Positions 46,604 to 54,779 of a stretch of DNA of 64,000 nucleotides are shown here, piece by piece. Every line of letters starts with the position of its first letter. Position 1 is the stretch's first letter. The translations under genes were made by a program, and so were the position numbers. Origin of the DNA: Pedobacter petrophilus. Its GTDB lineage: Bacteria; Bacteroidota; Bacteroidia; Sphingobacteriales; Sphingobacteriaceae. The notes beneath the pieces are model-generated. The model saw only the letters and a list, made by a program, of their open reading frames with translations, made no database searches and was not told the DNA's origin. The stretch spans positions 62,001 to 126,000 of the forward strand of contig NZ_WKKH01000002.1 in NCBI RefSeq assembly GCF_009674725.1. Reading direction: 5' to 3'.

Positions 46604-47092
46604 ATGAAATTATTAAATTTAAATATAAGTTTTGAGCAATATGCCGGCATTGATGAATTGGCTGAAAATGACAGGCTGCTTTGTGAAAATGCGGAGCAGG
46701 CTTTAGCCACTTCTTATTCTCCATATTCTAAGTTTAAAGTAGGTACAGCAATTCGCCTGGCAACCGGACAAATCGTTTTAGGAAGCAACCAGGAAAACCT
46801 TGCTTATCCATCCGGATTGTGTGCAGAGCGCGTTGCATTGTTCACTATTGGAGCTAATCAGCCTGATGCAGTAATTGAAAGCATGGCCATTACAGCACAT
46901 ACTGATACCTTTGAAATTACTAAACCGGTTACTTCTTGCGGGGGCTGCCTGCAAGTGATGGCAGAATTTGAGCGGAAACAAAAAACGCCGATAGCAGTAA
47001 TATTTTATTGCCTGAACGGAGAAGTTTTAAAAGTGCCAAGTGTAAAGAGTTTGTTGCCATTTTCGTTTGTAGAAGATAGGTTGGAAAGATAA
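46604..47092 (+). CDS. cdd: cytidine deaminase
   Basis: 162 aa, typical of the tetrameric class. It converts cytidine and deoxycytidine to uridine forms in pyrimidine salvage. The zinc site is complete: Cys73-Ala-Glu75 in GLCAERVA and Cys112/Cys115 in SCGGC (usually PCGxC, so Pro is replaced by Ser). SPYSKFKVGTA (39-49) is the substrate-binding segment. It ends 1 bp before a possible ATG of the PNGase gene and may be co-transcribed with it. Confidence 0.95.
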   Translation: MKLLNLNISFEQYAGIDELAENDRLLCENAEQALATSYSPYSKFKVGTAIRLATGQIVLGSNQENLAYPSGLCAERVALFTIGANQPDAVIESMAITAHTDTFEITKPVTSCGGCLQVMAEFERKQKTPIAVIFYCLNGEVLKVPSVKSLLPFSFVEDRLER

Positions 47093-47126
47093 GATGCGCG
47101 TGCTTATATTTGGTCTTTTCCCATTT

Positions 47127-48806
47127 ATGAAACGATTTTACATCCTCCATTTTCTTCTTGCCATTTCGACTATTGCACAAGCTCAAAAAGTTTTAAAAAC
47201 GAAGGCAGTATATCAGATAACCTACAACCGGTCTGCTGATGGGAAATCAAAAGAAGATAAGAATCCAACAATTGTTTTGGTTAACGAGCGGCAAAATTTG
47301 CTCACTTCGCAAAATATACTGCGCAACGGATCGAATTATCCTTATGAACAAAGCATTATTGCTAAACCAGAAAATACCTTATTCCAGATAGCCAATTTAG
47401 CAAAGCAAAGCCAAATTGCAACTGCTGATCGTTCGGCTATCGAAAAACAGGTTTTTGAGTTTAGTGATGAAACAAAAGTAATTCTAGGTTATCGTTGCAA
47501 GAAGGCCAAAACCATCGTTAACTCCAATACCATCGAGTTATGGTACACCACTGATGCCGGCATTAAGGCTGCGCCAACTGTTTTAGGGCAGAATCTTGGA
47601 TTGGTTCTAGAGCAGATCCGTAATGGAAACAGCTACGTTACGGCCACTAAAATCGAAGAGGTTAAGAGCTTTAAGTATATTGATGTAGCGGATTTAAAGC
47701 TAACGGATGGTTTATCGTACAAAGACCTGCTGTGGAAAAGCAGGTTCACTACTTTAAATATTTTCAATAATGAGACCATCAATTTTATGGAGAAACCACA
47801 ATCTAACGATTCTATTTTCAGGTTCGCCGGTGGAACGGTAATTGCCAGAAAAGTGAAATTTCCTCCGTTGCAGTCTAGTCCAAATGTTTTTGTGGATCTT
47901 ACCGCACAATCTAACGGCGATGCTTATGATAGAACGGGCTCTGTATTCATCATCCCGACGGATAAAAAGATCAGCTTACTGGATGCATTAAAGAGTTCTG
48001 TAAATGCCCTTCCTGTTTACAATAATGGAAATGGCAAAACCTATCAGGGTGTTGTCGCTACTGACAGTTATAGCCCCGTAATCGAATTGATGCGATTTTT
48101 CACTCCCTTTGGTGTTGGGAAATATAATTACCTCAAGTTGAAAGATAAAGATTGGGCTGAAAAGGTTTACTACAGACAAGATGTTTCAGAACTTTTTCCT
48201 TTGATGAATGGCAAAGAAGTTTGGGTAGCTGTGTTTATAGGAAATTATGATAAAGGCGGGCATCGGGTATCAATGAACATTACCTTACATAATGATAGAA
48301 ACCAGGCAGACAACAAAGCAGTTTTGATGCCTTTGTTTAATGCTACCAATGTGATGGAAATGGCTGGACAGGAATATGCCACCATGTTTAGCAGCGAAAA
48401 GGGATTGGAAGTTTCATTTACGCTTCCAAAAGATTTGAAAGATGCCAGGCTACGCTACATCACTACTGGTCATGGCGGCTGGAGTGGTGGAGATGAGTTT
48501 GTCCCTAAAAAGAATACCATCTTTTTAGATGGAAAAGAAACATTTTCTTTCATTCCCTGGCGGATGGATTGCGGTTCTTATCGCTTATCCAACCCGGCAT
48601 CTGGAAATTTCGAAACCGGCTTATCATCATCAGATTTAAGTCGTTCTAACTGGTGCCCCGGAACGGTAACGAATCCGAACATTATTCCTCTAGGCGATTT
48701 GAAAGCAGGAACACATATAATAAAAATTGCAATACCAATGGGCCTTCCGGAAGGTTCTGGTTCTAGCGCCTGGAATGTTTCGGGTTTATTGCTGGGGAGT
48801 GAATAG
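47127..48806 (+). CDS. secreted PNGase F-II-like peptide-N-glycosidase
   Basis: 559 aa from the ATG at 47127, which places a signal peptide (YILHFLLAISTIAQAQ) at the start; an ATG 11 codons earlier would bury it. Residues 20 to about 215 form an extra N-terminal domain resembling GLPGLI-type sequence (VFEFSDETKVILGYRCKKA), reminiscent of the bowl-like domain described for PNGase F-II of Elizabethkingia. Residues about 235-559 match the two jelly-roll PNGase F domains: VFVDLTAQSNGDAYDRTGSV (acidic Asp) and TTGHGGWSGGDEFVPKKN (acidic Glu) hold likely catalytic residues, and SRSNWCPGTVTNP is a family signature. It releases N-glycans from glycoproteins outside the cell or in the periplasm. Activity is inferred. 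Confidence 0.82.
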   Translation: MKRFYILHFLLAISTIAQAQKVLKTKAVYQITYNRSADGKSKEDKNPTIVLVNERQNLLTSQNILRNGSNYPYEQSIIAKPENTLFQIANLAKQSQIATADRSAIEKQVFEFSDETKVILGYRCKKAKTIVNSNTIELWYTTDAGIKAAPTVLGQNLGLVLEQIRNGNSYVTATKIEEVKSFKYIDVADLKLTDGLSYKDLLWKSRFTTLNIFNNETINFMEKPQSNDSIFRFAGGTVIARKVKFPPLQSSPNVFVDLTAQSNGDAYDRTGSVFIIPTDKKISLLDALKSSVNALPVYNNGNGKTYQGVVATDSYSPVIELMRFFTPFGVGKYNYLKLKDKDWAEKVYYRQDVSELFPLMNGKEVWVAVFIGNYDKGGHRVSMNITLHNDRNQADNKAVLMPLFNATNVMEMAGQEYATMFSSEKGLEVSFTLPKDLKDARLRYITTGHGGWSGGDEFVPKKNTIFLDGKETFSFIPWRMDCGSYRLSNPASGNFETGLSSSDLSRSNWCPGTVTNPNIIPLGDLKAGTHIIKIAIPMGLPEGSGSSAWNVSGLLLGSE

Positions 48807-48833
48807 TATTTCCCAGGCGCATATTGTATTTTA

Positions 48834-49003
48834 AATAAGAACCACCCCCTTTAATTCCCCCGCCGGCGGGGGAGACAGGGTGCCTACCTGCCATGTGCCC
48901 GATACTGGTACGAAACTTACTTACATACTTTTTTTCATCATGCTATCTGCAACTTGTATCCCCCTCTGGAGGGGGCAAGGGGGAGGAATGTGTGTGTTAA
49001 GCA
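48834..49003. repeat. 174-bp palindromic repeat, copy 1 (left of the DUF559 gene)
   Basis: Starts AATAAGAACCACCCCCTTT. It contains the perfect 16-bp palindrome CCCCCGCCGGCGGGGG and, about 85 bp on, the hairpin CCCCCTC-TG-GAGGGGG, separated by a conserved core with TGCCTACCTGCCATGTGCCC and GATACTGG. It is separated from copies 2-6 by the nuclease gene. It begins 28 bp after the PNGase gene stop. Confidence 0.92.
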
Positions 49004-49023
49004 ATCTATATTTTTTACGATCA

Positions 49024-49040
49024 AATTAGAGGCTCTAATT
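49024..49040. promoter_or_regulatory. 17-bp perfect palindrome before the DUF559 gene
   Basis: AATTAGAG-G-CTCTAATT, 45 bp before the ATG of the nuclease gene and outside the repeat copies. It could be an operator for a dimeric repressor or part of the gene's own mobile boundary. Motif only. Confidence 0.4.
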
Positions 49041-49084
49041 AATAATTCCACTTAATCTTTTCTTCGAATTTCTTATATTGAACC

Positions 49085-49495
49085 ATGGAGAAGGCAAATA
49101 AAAATAATCTTTGGCATTATAATACCGAGCTTAAAAAATTTGCTAATTCCAATCGAAAAGAAATGACAAAAGCTGAGGCTTGCGCATGGAAATTTTTGTT
49201 AAGCGGCAGACAAATGATGGGTTATCAATTTCGGAGGCAGAGACCAATACTAAATTTTATTGCTGACTTTTTATGTAAAGAACTGATGTTAATTATTGAA
49301 ATTGATGGTTTAACCCATACTTGGGATAGCGTTGCTGAAAATGATAAAAGGAGAGAAAAAGCATTAGCAGATGTTGGATTTACCATTCTTAGATTCGAAG
49401 ATGATGAAATTTTAAAAGATATTGAAAATGTGAATCGGGCTATTTGTTTTTATATTGAAGATTTCGAACTTCGAAATAAGAACCACCCCCTTTAA
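49085..49495 (+). CDS. DUF559 family (Vsr-like PD-(D/E)xK fold) endonuclease-domain protein
   Basis: 136 aa, a normal DUF559 length. After a helical start with EMTKAEACAWKFLL (27-40), the core reads GYQFRRQRPILNFIADFLC (46-64) with Asp61, then LIIEIDG (69-75) with Glu72 and Asp74, His78, and GFTILRFEDDEIL (98-110). These are the positions expected for a Vsr-like metal-dependent nuclease. The substrate is unknown; the family is not proven to be restriction, repair or transposition. The gene lies between copies 1 and 2 of a 174-bp palindromic repeat, and codons 131-136 (NKNHPL) plus the stop are exactly the first 21 bases of copy 2. No partner methylase is adjacent. Confidence 0.88.
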   Translation: MEKANKNNLWHYNTELKKFANSNRKEMTKAEACAWKFLLSGRQMMGYQFRRQRPILNFIADFLCKELMLIIEIDGLTHTWDSVAENDKRREKALADVGFTILRFEDDEILKDIENVNRAICFYIEDFELRNKNHPL

Positions 49496-50331
49496 TTCCC
49501 CCGCCGGCGGGGGAGACAGAGTGCCTACCTGCAATGTGCCCGATACTGGTGCGAAACTTACTTAAACATTTTCTACGTCATGCTATCTGCACTTTGTATC
49601 CCCCTCTGGAGGGGGCAAGGGGGAGGAATTTGTATTAACCAACATCGTCAATAAGCCCCCCCCCCTTTAATTCCCCGCCGGCGGGGGAGACAGGGTGCCT
49701 ACCTGCCATGTGCCCGATACTGGTGCGAAACTTACTTAAGCATTTTCTCCATCATTCTATCTGCACCTTGTATCCCCCTCTGGAGGGGGCAAGGGGAGGG
49801 ATTTGTATTCACCAACTTCGTCAATAAGAACCACCGCTTTTAATTTCCCCGCCGGCGGGGGAGACAGGGTGCCTACCTGCCATGTGCCCGATACTGGTAC
49901 GAAACTTACTTAAACATTTTCTCCATCATGCTATCTGCACCTTGTATCCCCCTCTGGAGGGGGCAAGGGGGAGGAATTTGTATTCACCAACCTCGTCAAT
50001 AAGAACCACCCCCTTTAATTCCCCCGCCGGCGGGGGAGACAGGGTGCCTACCTGCAATGTGCCCGATACTGGTACTAAACTTACTAAAACATTTCTCAAT
50101 CATGCTATCTGCACCTTGTATCCCCCTCTGGAGGGGGCAAGGGGGAGGAATTTGTATTCATCAACCTCGTCAATAAGAACCACCCCCCTTTAATTCCCCC
50201 GCCGGCGGAGGAGACAGGGTGCCTACCTGCCATGTGCCCGATACTGGTACGAAACTTACTTACATACTTTTCTCCATCATGCTATCTGCACCTTGTATCC
50301 CCCTCTGGAGGAGATAATAGGGAGGGAATTT
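49475..50331. repeat. tandem array of the 174-bp palindromic repeat, copies 2-6
   Basis: Units start at 49475, 49650, 49823, 49998 and 50172, a period of 173-175 bp. Length changes fall mostly in C- and G-runs. Each has the palindrome CCCCCGCCGGCGGGGG (for example 50021-50036) and the hairpin CCCCCTC-TG-GAGGGGG (for example 50122-50137), with a well-conserved core between. Copy 6 is damaged at both hairpins and fades out at about 50331. The unit is close to 58 codons, so one frame stays open across two copies, but this looks accidental. Together with copy 1 there are six copies around one nuclease gene. Confidence 0.95.
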
Positions 50332-50582
50332 CGGCTACACAGCCGCTCCTTACCAAAGTTAGAAATCGCTAAATTTTAGTTCATTAAACCTGATTGCAGC
50401 GATATCCTTTTTTGTAATAGAAGTTTCTCTTATTTCACAGAGATGGTTACAAAAAAGATTTAGCGTAAAGCAGGAGTAACGCTTGAAAAAAGCTACAGGC
50501 ATTGCTTTTCAAATTAGAATCGGCAGGTTTTTCAATACTGAAATGTGTATAACCTCTATTCACTCGGTCACATCATTTTTCT

Positions 50583-50590
50583 TATATTTA
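50583..50590 (+). promoter_or_regulatory. candidate -7 box of the parC promoter
   Basis: TATATTTA (then CGG), one mismatch from TAnnTTTG, 24 bp before the parC ATG. Identical over 11 bp to the recA box. The gap 50332-50582 holds two imperfect inverted repeats (TTTTTTGTAA at 50408 with TTACAAAAAA at 50447; TTGAAAA near 50485 with TTTTCAA near 50505) and nothing else recognised. Confidence 0.38.
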
Positions 50591-50613
50591 CGGCTGCCAA
50601 TTTTTGTAAATAA

Positions 50614-53598
50614 ATGAGTGAAGAATTAAACCAAAACGTAAACGAAGAACACAAACATACGATAACCCCAATTAACGGTTTATACGAAAACTGGTTTCTG
50701 GATTATGCCTCTTACGTGATTTTGGATCGTGCTGTACCGCACATTCATGATGGTTTAAAGCCTGTTCAACGCCGCATTATGCATTCATTAAAGGAAATGG
50801 ATGACGGACGTTTCAATAAAGCAGCCAATGTGATTGGAAACACGATGAAGTATCACCCGCATGGTGATGCCTCTATTGGCGATGCGATGGTGCAAATTGG
50901 TCAGAAAGATTTGCTGATTGACATGCAGGGAAACTGGGGTGACCCTATTACCGGCGACAGTGCTGCAGCTCCTCGTTACATCGAGGCCCGTTTATCGAAG
51001 TTTGCGAACGAAGTGGTTTTCAATCCGGATACGACCGAGTGGCAGTTAAGTTACGATGGACGAAACAACGAACCAATTACTTTACCTGTTAAATTTCCTT
51101 TGTTGTTGGCGCAAGGGGCAGAAGGTATTGCCGTTGGTTTGGCTACGAAAGTGATGCCGCACAATTTTAACGAACTGCTGGATGCCTCTATCGAGGTGCT
51201 AAAGGACGTTCGACCGAATATTGTTCCCGATTTCTTTACAGGGGGTATGGCCGATTTTTCCAATTACAATGAAGGGCAGCGTGGCGGCAAAATTCGGGTT
51301 AGGGCGAAAATTACTGAAAAGGACAAGAAGACGCTCGTTATTACTGAAGTGCCTTATAGCACCACTACCAGCTCGGTGATTGATAGTATCCTCGCTGCCA
51401 ACGATAAGGGTAAAATTAAAATCAAAAAGATTGAGGATAGCACGGCAGCCCATGTGGAGATTATTGTGCATCTGGCACCGGGCATTTCGCCTGATGTAAC
51501 CATTGATGCACTGTACGCTTTCACGGCCTGCGAAGTTTCCATCTCACCAAATACCTGTATTATCCAGGGAGATAAGCCGCATTTCTTAAGTGTAAATGAT
51601 ATCCTGATTGAGAATACCAAACACACTAAACATTTATTAAAAAAGGAACTGGAAATTCGCCTGCATGAGTTGCAGGAAAAGATTTTCTTCAGTTCACTGC
51701 TTAAAATATTTATTCAGGAGGGGATGTATAAAAATCCTGAATATGAAAACTCAAATAATTTTGATACGGTTGTAGAGGTGCTACACATATTGTTTGATCC
51801 TTTCAAACCCTCGCTTTACCGCGAAATTCTACCAGAAGATTTTAAAAAGCTGATCGACAAGCCAATGAGTAGCATCACCCGTTTTGATGTGAAAAAGGCA
51901 GATGAGCAAATGAAAAATCTGGAAGATGAAATTAAGGTGGTTAAAAATCACCTGAAGCACCTTACTGATTATACCATCGCCTGGTTCCGGAGATTAAAAG
52001 ATAAATACGGAAAGGGCAGAGAACGCAGAACTGAAATCCGCCTGTTTGATCGGGTAGAAGCATCGAAAGTAGCGCTGGCGAATGTAAAGTTATATGTAAA
52101 CCGCGAAGATGGTTTTATTGGTACTGGTTTGCGTAAAGATGAGTTTATTGCCGATTGCTCTGATCTTGATGAAGTGATTGTTTTTCGTGAGGATGGAAAA
52201 TGCATGATTACCAAAGTGGCTGATAAAACTTTTGTTGGAAAGGGAATTATCCATGCGCATGTATTTAAGAAAAATGACGAACGGACCATTTATAATTTGA
52301 TTTATAAAGATGGCGGCACCGGCACAGCCTATATCAAACGCTTTGCAGTTGTTGGGGTAACGCGGGACAAGGAGTACGATTTAACCAAAGGATCTAAGGG
52401 CTCAAAGGTTTTATATTTCACGGCTAATCCCAATGGTGAAGCTGAAATTATAAACGTTGCATTGAAACCGCATTCCAAGCTGCGTAAGCTGCAATTCGAT
52501 CAGGATTTTGCTGAAGTGGCGATTAAAGGGCGTGGCTCGCAGGGGAATATTATTTCAAAATTCCCGGTTAAAAAAATTACCTTGAAGAGTAAAGGTGTTT
52601 CTACCTTATCAGGATTGAAGATTTGGTATGATGATTTATTGAAACGGCTAAACGTTGATGGCAGAGGTAAATACCTTGGCGAGTTTGATGGCGATGACCG
52701 GATTTTACAGGTTCATAAAGATGGTTACTACGAGTTAAGTTCTTTTGAGTTGAGCAATCACTTTGATGATGGTTTAATTTTAATTGAAAAGTTTGATCCG
52801 GAGAAAGTTTTTGCAGCTGTTCATTTCGAAGGCAAAGCCCAGAATTATTTCATCAAACGTTTTGTTTTTGAACTGCAATCTGTTGGCAGGAAGACTATTT
52901 TCATCAGCGAAGAGCAAAAATCCAAATTATTGTTTTTAACCGCTCATCCAGCAGCAAAGGTTGTTGTGGATGTGTTGAAAGGTAAAACACAAATCCCGGA
53001 GACATTGGATTTAATGCTTTCTGAATTAATTGACGTAAAAGGTTTAAAAGCGAACGGTAATCGCTTATCGCCTCATGAAGTGAAAAAAGTTGTGCTGGAA
53101 GAACCTGAAATTGAGGTAGAAGAAACGGATGAAAGTGACGAGGGTGGAAACGATGATGATTCAAATGAAACTTCTGAACGAGGAGAGGTGATGGAAACAG
53201 AGGTAACTGAAGAAGTTGGTGAATCGTTAGCAGGTGAAGAGTTTTCCAAGCCAGAAGTAATCGGGGAGATTGCTGAAACATCAGTGTTGGAACAGTCAAA
53301 ACCAAAATTTGAACGTAAAAGTGTGCCGGTTACTGCGGAAAAAGTGGTTCCTGAAGAAACACCGGTAATAGAGAAGCCTGCTTCAGAGCCAGTTAAAGAA
53401 GTAGAAAAGGAAGTTGATCAAACACCTCCTGCGGAAGCGGTAACAGAGAAACCGAAACCTGCACCTGCAAAGAAAGAAGAGCCCAAAGTTAAAGAAAAGC
53501 CGAAAGCTGATGAAAAACCGGCGAAAAAAGTTGATTTTGAAATCACAAACCCTAATGATATCGAGATTGACGATAAAGGGCAATTGGGATTGTTTTAG
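50614..53598 (+). CDS. parC: DNA topoisomerase IV subunit A (ParC)
   Basis: 994 aa. It breaks and rejoins DNA for decatenation and relaxation with ParE. The winged-helix domain has GLKPVQRRI (48-56) and the active-site Tyr in AAPRYIEARL (about Tyr122). A tower and a long coiled coil follow. The C-terminal pinwheel domain (about 500-820) is ParC-like. From about residue 826 comes a 150-residue low-complexity tail, first very acidic (ETDESDEGGNDDD), then Lys/Pro/Glu-rich, ending in a conserved-looking NDIEIDDKGQLGLF. The tail probably is flexible. It stands alone, with parE about 15 kb away and tamB-tamL and the repeat array between. Confidence 0.92.
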   Translation: MSEELNQNVNEEHKHTITPINGLYENWFLDYASYVILDRAVPHIHDGLKPVQRRIMHSLKEMDDGRFNKAANVIGNTMKYHPHGDASIGDAMVQIGQKDLLIDMQGNWGDPITGDSAAAPRYIEARLSKFANEVVFNPDTTEWQLSYDGRNNEPITLPVKFPLLLAQGAEGIAVGLATKVMPHNFNELLDASIEVLKDVRPNIVPDFFTGGMADFSNYNEGQRGGKIRVRAKITEKDKKTLVITEVPYSTTTSSVIDSILAANDKGKIKIKKIEDSTAAHVEIIVHLAPGISPDVTIDALYAFTACEVSISPNTCIIQGDKPHFLSVNDILIENTKHTKHLLKKELEIRLHELQEKIFFSSLLKIFIQEGMYKNPEYENSNNFDTVVEVLHILFDPFKPSLYREILPEDFKKLIDKPMSSITRFDVKKADEQMKNLEDEIKVVKNHLKHLTDYTIAWFRRLKDKYGKGRERRTEIRLFDRVEASKVALANVKLYVNREDGFIGTGLRKDEFIADCSDLDEVIVFREDGKCMITKVADKTFVGKGIIHAHVFKKNDERTIYNLIYKDGGTGTAYIKRFAVVGVTRDKEYDLTKGSKGSKVLYFTANPNGEAEIINVALKPHSKLRKLQFDQDFAEVAIKGRGSQGNIISKFPVKKITLKSKGVSTLSGLKIWYDDLLKRLNVDGRGKYLGEFDGDDRILQVHKDGYYELSSFELSNHFDDGLILIEKFDPEKVFAAVHFEGKAQNYFIKRFVFELQSVGRKTIFISEEQKSKLLFLTAHPAAKVVVDVLKGKTQIPETLDLMLSELIDVKGLKANGNRLSPHEVKKVVLEEPEIEVEETDESDEGGNDDDSNETSERGEVMETEVTEEVGESLAGEEFSKPEVIGEIAETSVLEQSKPKFERKSVPVTAEKVVPEETPVIEKPASEPVKEVEKEVDQTPPAEAVTEKPKPAPAKKEEPKVKEKPKADEKPAKKVDFEITNPNDIEIDDKGQLGLF

Positions 53599-53642
53599 AT
53601 AAAGACGGCTTGAGCTCCTGGCAAGTCGGTGTTGGACCAGAA

Positions 53643-53762
53643 TCGTCCTCTTGAACTTGTTTCAGGATCTTTCCAGATAGGTGCTGAACTAAATTCAGCA
53701 TGACGATTTGGCGATAGTCCACTAAATCGAAGATCGTCCTTTGCGAGGCACAAAGCAATCCT
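53643..53762. repeat. REP-like palindromic elements behind parC
   Basis: Block 1 (53643-53706) begins TCGTCCTCTTGAAC and ends TTCAGCATGACGA. It contains the hairpin TGCTGAA-CTAAA-TTCAGCA and its ends are inverted repeats of one another. Block 2 (53732-53762) reads ATCGTCCTTTGCGAGGCAC then AAAGCAATCC, a form of the common TTGCGAGG...AAGCAATC repeat. The flanks 53599-53642 and 53763-53891 show no gene. Confidence 0.65.
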
Positions 53763-53891
53763 ACAAAGTTGGGTAGGTTAATTAACTCATAGCAATTGCA
53801 ATAAGATTACTTCGTCTGCTGAAAAAGCCCCCTTCACAGCACCTATCAATTCAAATTCCATATAAAACCAAAATCTTAAAATTTAAAAATC

Positions 53892-53899
53892 TATATTTG
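53892..53899 (+). promoter_or_regulatory. -7 box of the TPP-riboswitch operon
   Basis: TATATTTG fits TAnnTTTG exactly and lies about 10-17 bp before the first paired base of the riboswitch, just where the transcript should begin. Confidence 0.6.
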
Positions 53900-53908
53900 C
53901 CTTACTCA

Positions 53909-54081
53909 AAGGGGTGCTGGTTAAGTTGCAATTTCTGTTGCAGCCATCGGCTGAGATTACACCCAAAAGGGATAGAAGGTAAAGGTTGAAAGGTATGTGG
54001 TTTTGAAGACCGTCCACCTTAATCCCCTCCAGCCTTCTAACTCATACTACCTGATTCGGATAATGCCGGCGTAGGGAAGAG
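53909..54081 (+). promoter_or_regulatory. TPP riboswitch (THI box) with an extra folded insert
   Basis: All conserved TPP-binding blocks are present: GGGGTGCTGG (53911), GGCTGAGATTACACCC (53949-53964), ACCTGATTCGGATAATGCC and GGCGTAGGGAAG ending at about 54081. Between ACACCC and ACCTGATTCGG, where E. coli thiM has a few bases, there are 84 nt (53965-54048). Their ends pair as TAGAAGG (53973) / CCTTCTA (54033). The P3 arm is also longer than usual. The riboswitch lies 76 bp before pnuT and would shut the operon down when thiamine pyrophosphate is plentiful. Confidence 0.95.
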
Positions 54082-54157
54082 GTAAATTCACCATACTGTT
54101 TCGCCCTGAAAGCAGTTTCAATTATTTTTTATTAGTCGAGAGACAAAATTATTGTAA

Positions 54158-54778
54158 ATGAATTTTCAAGAGTGGTTCAGGCTTTTTCAAGAACAAATTT
54201 TACGCACTTCAATTGTGGAGTGGCTGGCTGTTGGCTTCGGCATTTCTGAAGTTTTATTAGCCAAAAAGAATAATATCTGGTTATATCCAACCGGAATTAT
54301 ATCCATTCTGTTATATATGTTTCTATTACTGGATGTTAAACTTTATGCGGAGATGCTATTGAATATTTATTATTTAGTGATGAGCGTTTATGGCTGGATC
54401 ATCTGGAAAAAGCGTAAAGTTGATGGTGAAAATCAAGTGTCATGGAGTACAAACCGGGAGTTATTAATTGCCGTACTCATTTCGGTGCTTGGTTTTTTCA
54501 TTCTGTATTTTGCATTACGAAACCACACCGATTCAGACGTTCCAATTCTAGATGCTTTTGTTTCCTCCGTAGCATGGGCCGGCATGTGGCTTTTAGCCAA
54601 GCGCAGAATCGAAAATTGGATCTTTCTAAATATTTCCAATATTGTTGCCATTCCGCTACTATTTCATAAAAAACTGCCGCTTTTGGCCTGCCAAACGATG
54701 TTTCTATTTATAGTAGCCATATTTGGCTTCTTAGAATGGAAAAAAATTATTGGAAAACGGAAGTTAAGTATTATTTAA
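54158..54778 (+). CDS. pnuT: PnuC-family vitamin transporter, thiamine type (PnuT)
   Basis: 206 aa with about seven membrane helices. The segment WLAVGFGISEVLLAKKNNIWLYPTGIISILLY and the central YGWIIWKKRK motif are typical of PnuC. Although PnuC proteins carry nicotinamide riboside, the members directly behind a TPP riboswitch in Bacteroidota are assigned to thiamine (PnuT). They work by facilitated diffusion, with thiamine trapped by phosphorylation. No thiamine pyrophosphokinase gene is adjacent. The next gene begins 1 bp after its stop. Confidence 0.88.
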   Translation: MNFQEWFRLFQEQILRTSIVEWLAVGFGISEVLLAKKNNIWLYPTGIISILLYMFLLLDVKLYAEMLLNIYYLVMSVYGWIIWKKRKVDGENQVSWSTNRELLIAVLISVLGFFILYFALRNHTDSDVPILDAFVSSVAWAGMWLLAKRRIENWIFLNISNIVAIPLLFHKKLPLLACQTMFLFIVAIFGFLEWKKIIGKRKLSII

Positions 54779-54779
54779 A

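Noticed and set aside
49085-49495. Restriction-modification or classical Vsr repair gene
   Set aside because: There is no methyltransferase partner nearby, and the DUF559 family is only distantly Vsr-like. Left as a nuclease of unknown role.
49882-50193. A 103-codon open frame across two copies of the 174-bp repeat, with a repeating peptide (YPPLEGARGRN)
   Set aside because: It exists because the unit is about 58 codons long. It has no other coding signal, breaks in neighbouring copies through C/G-run length changes, and its sequence is dictated by the palindromes.
48834-50331. CRISPR array
   Set aside because: Units are about 174 bp and tandem with no unique spacers, and no cas genes are present.
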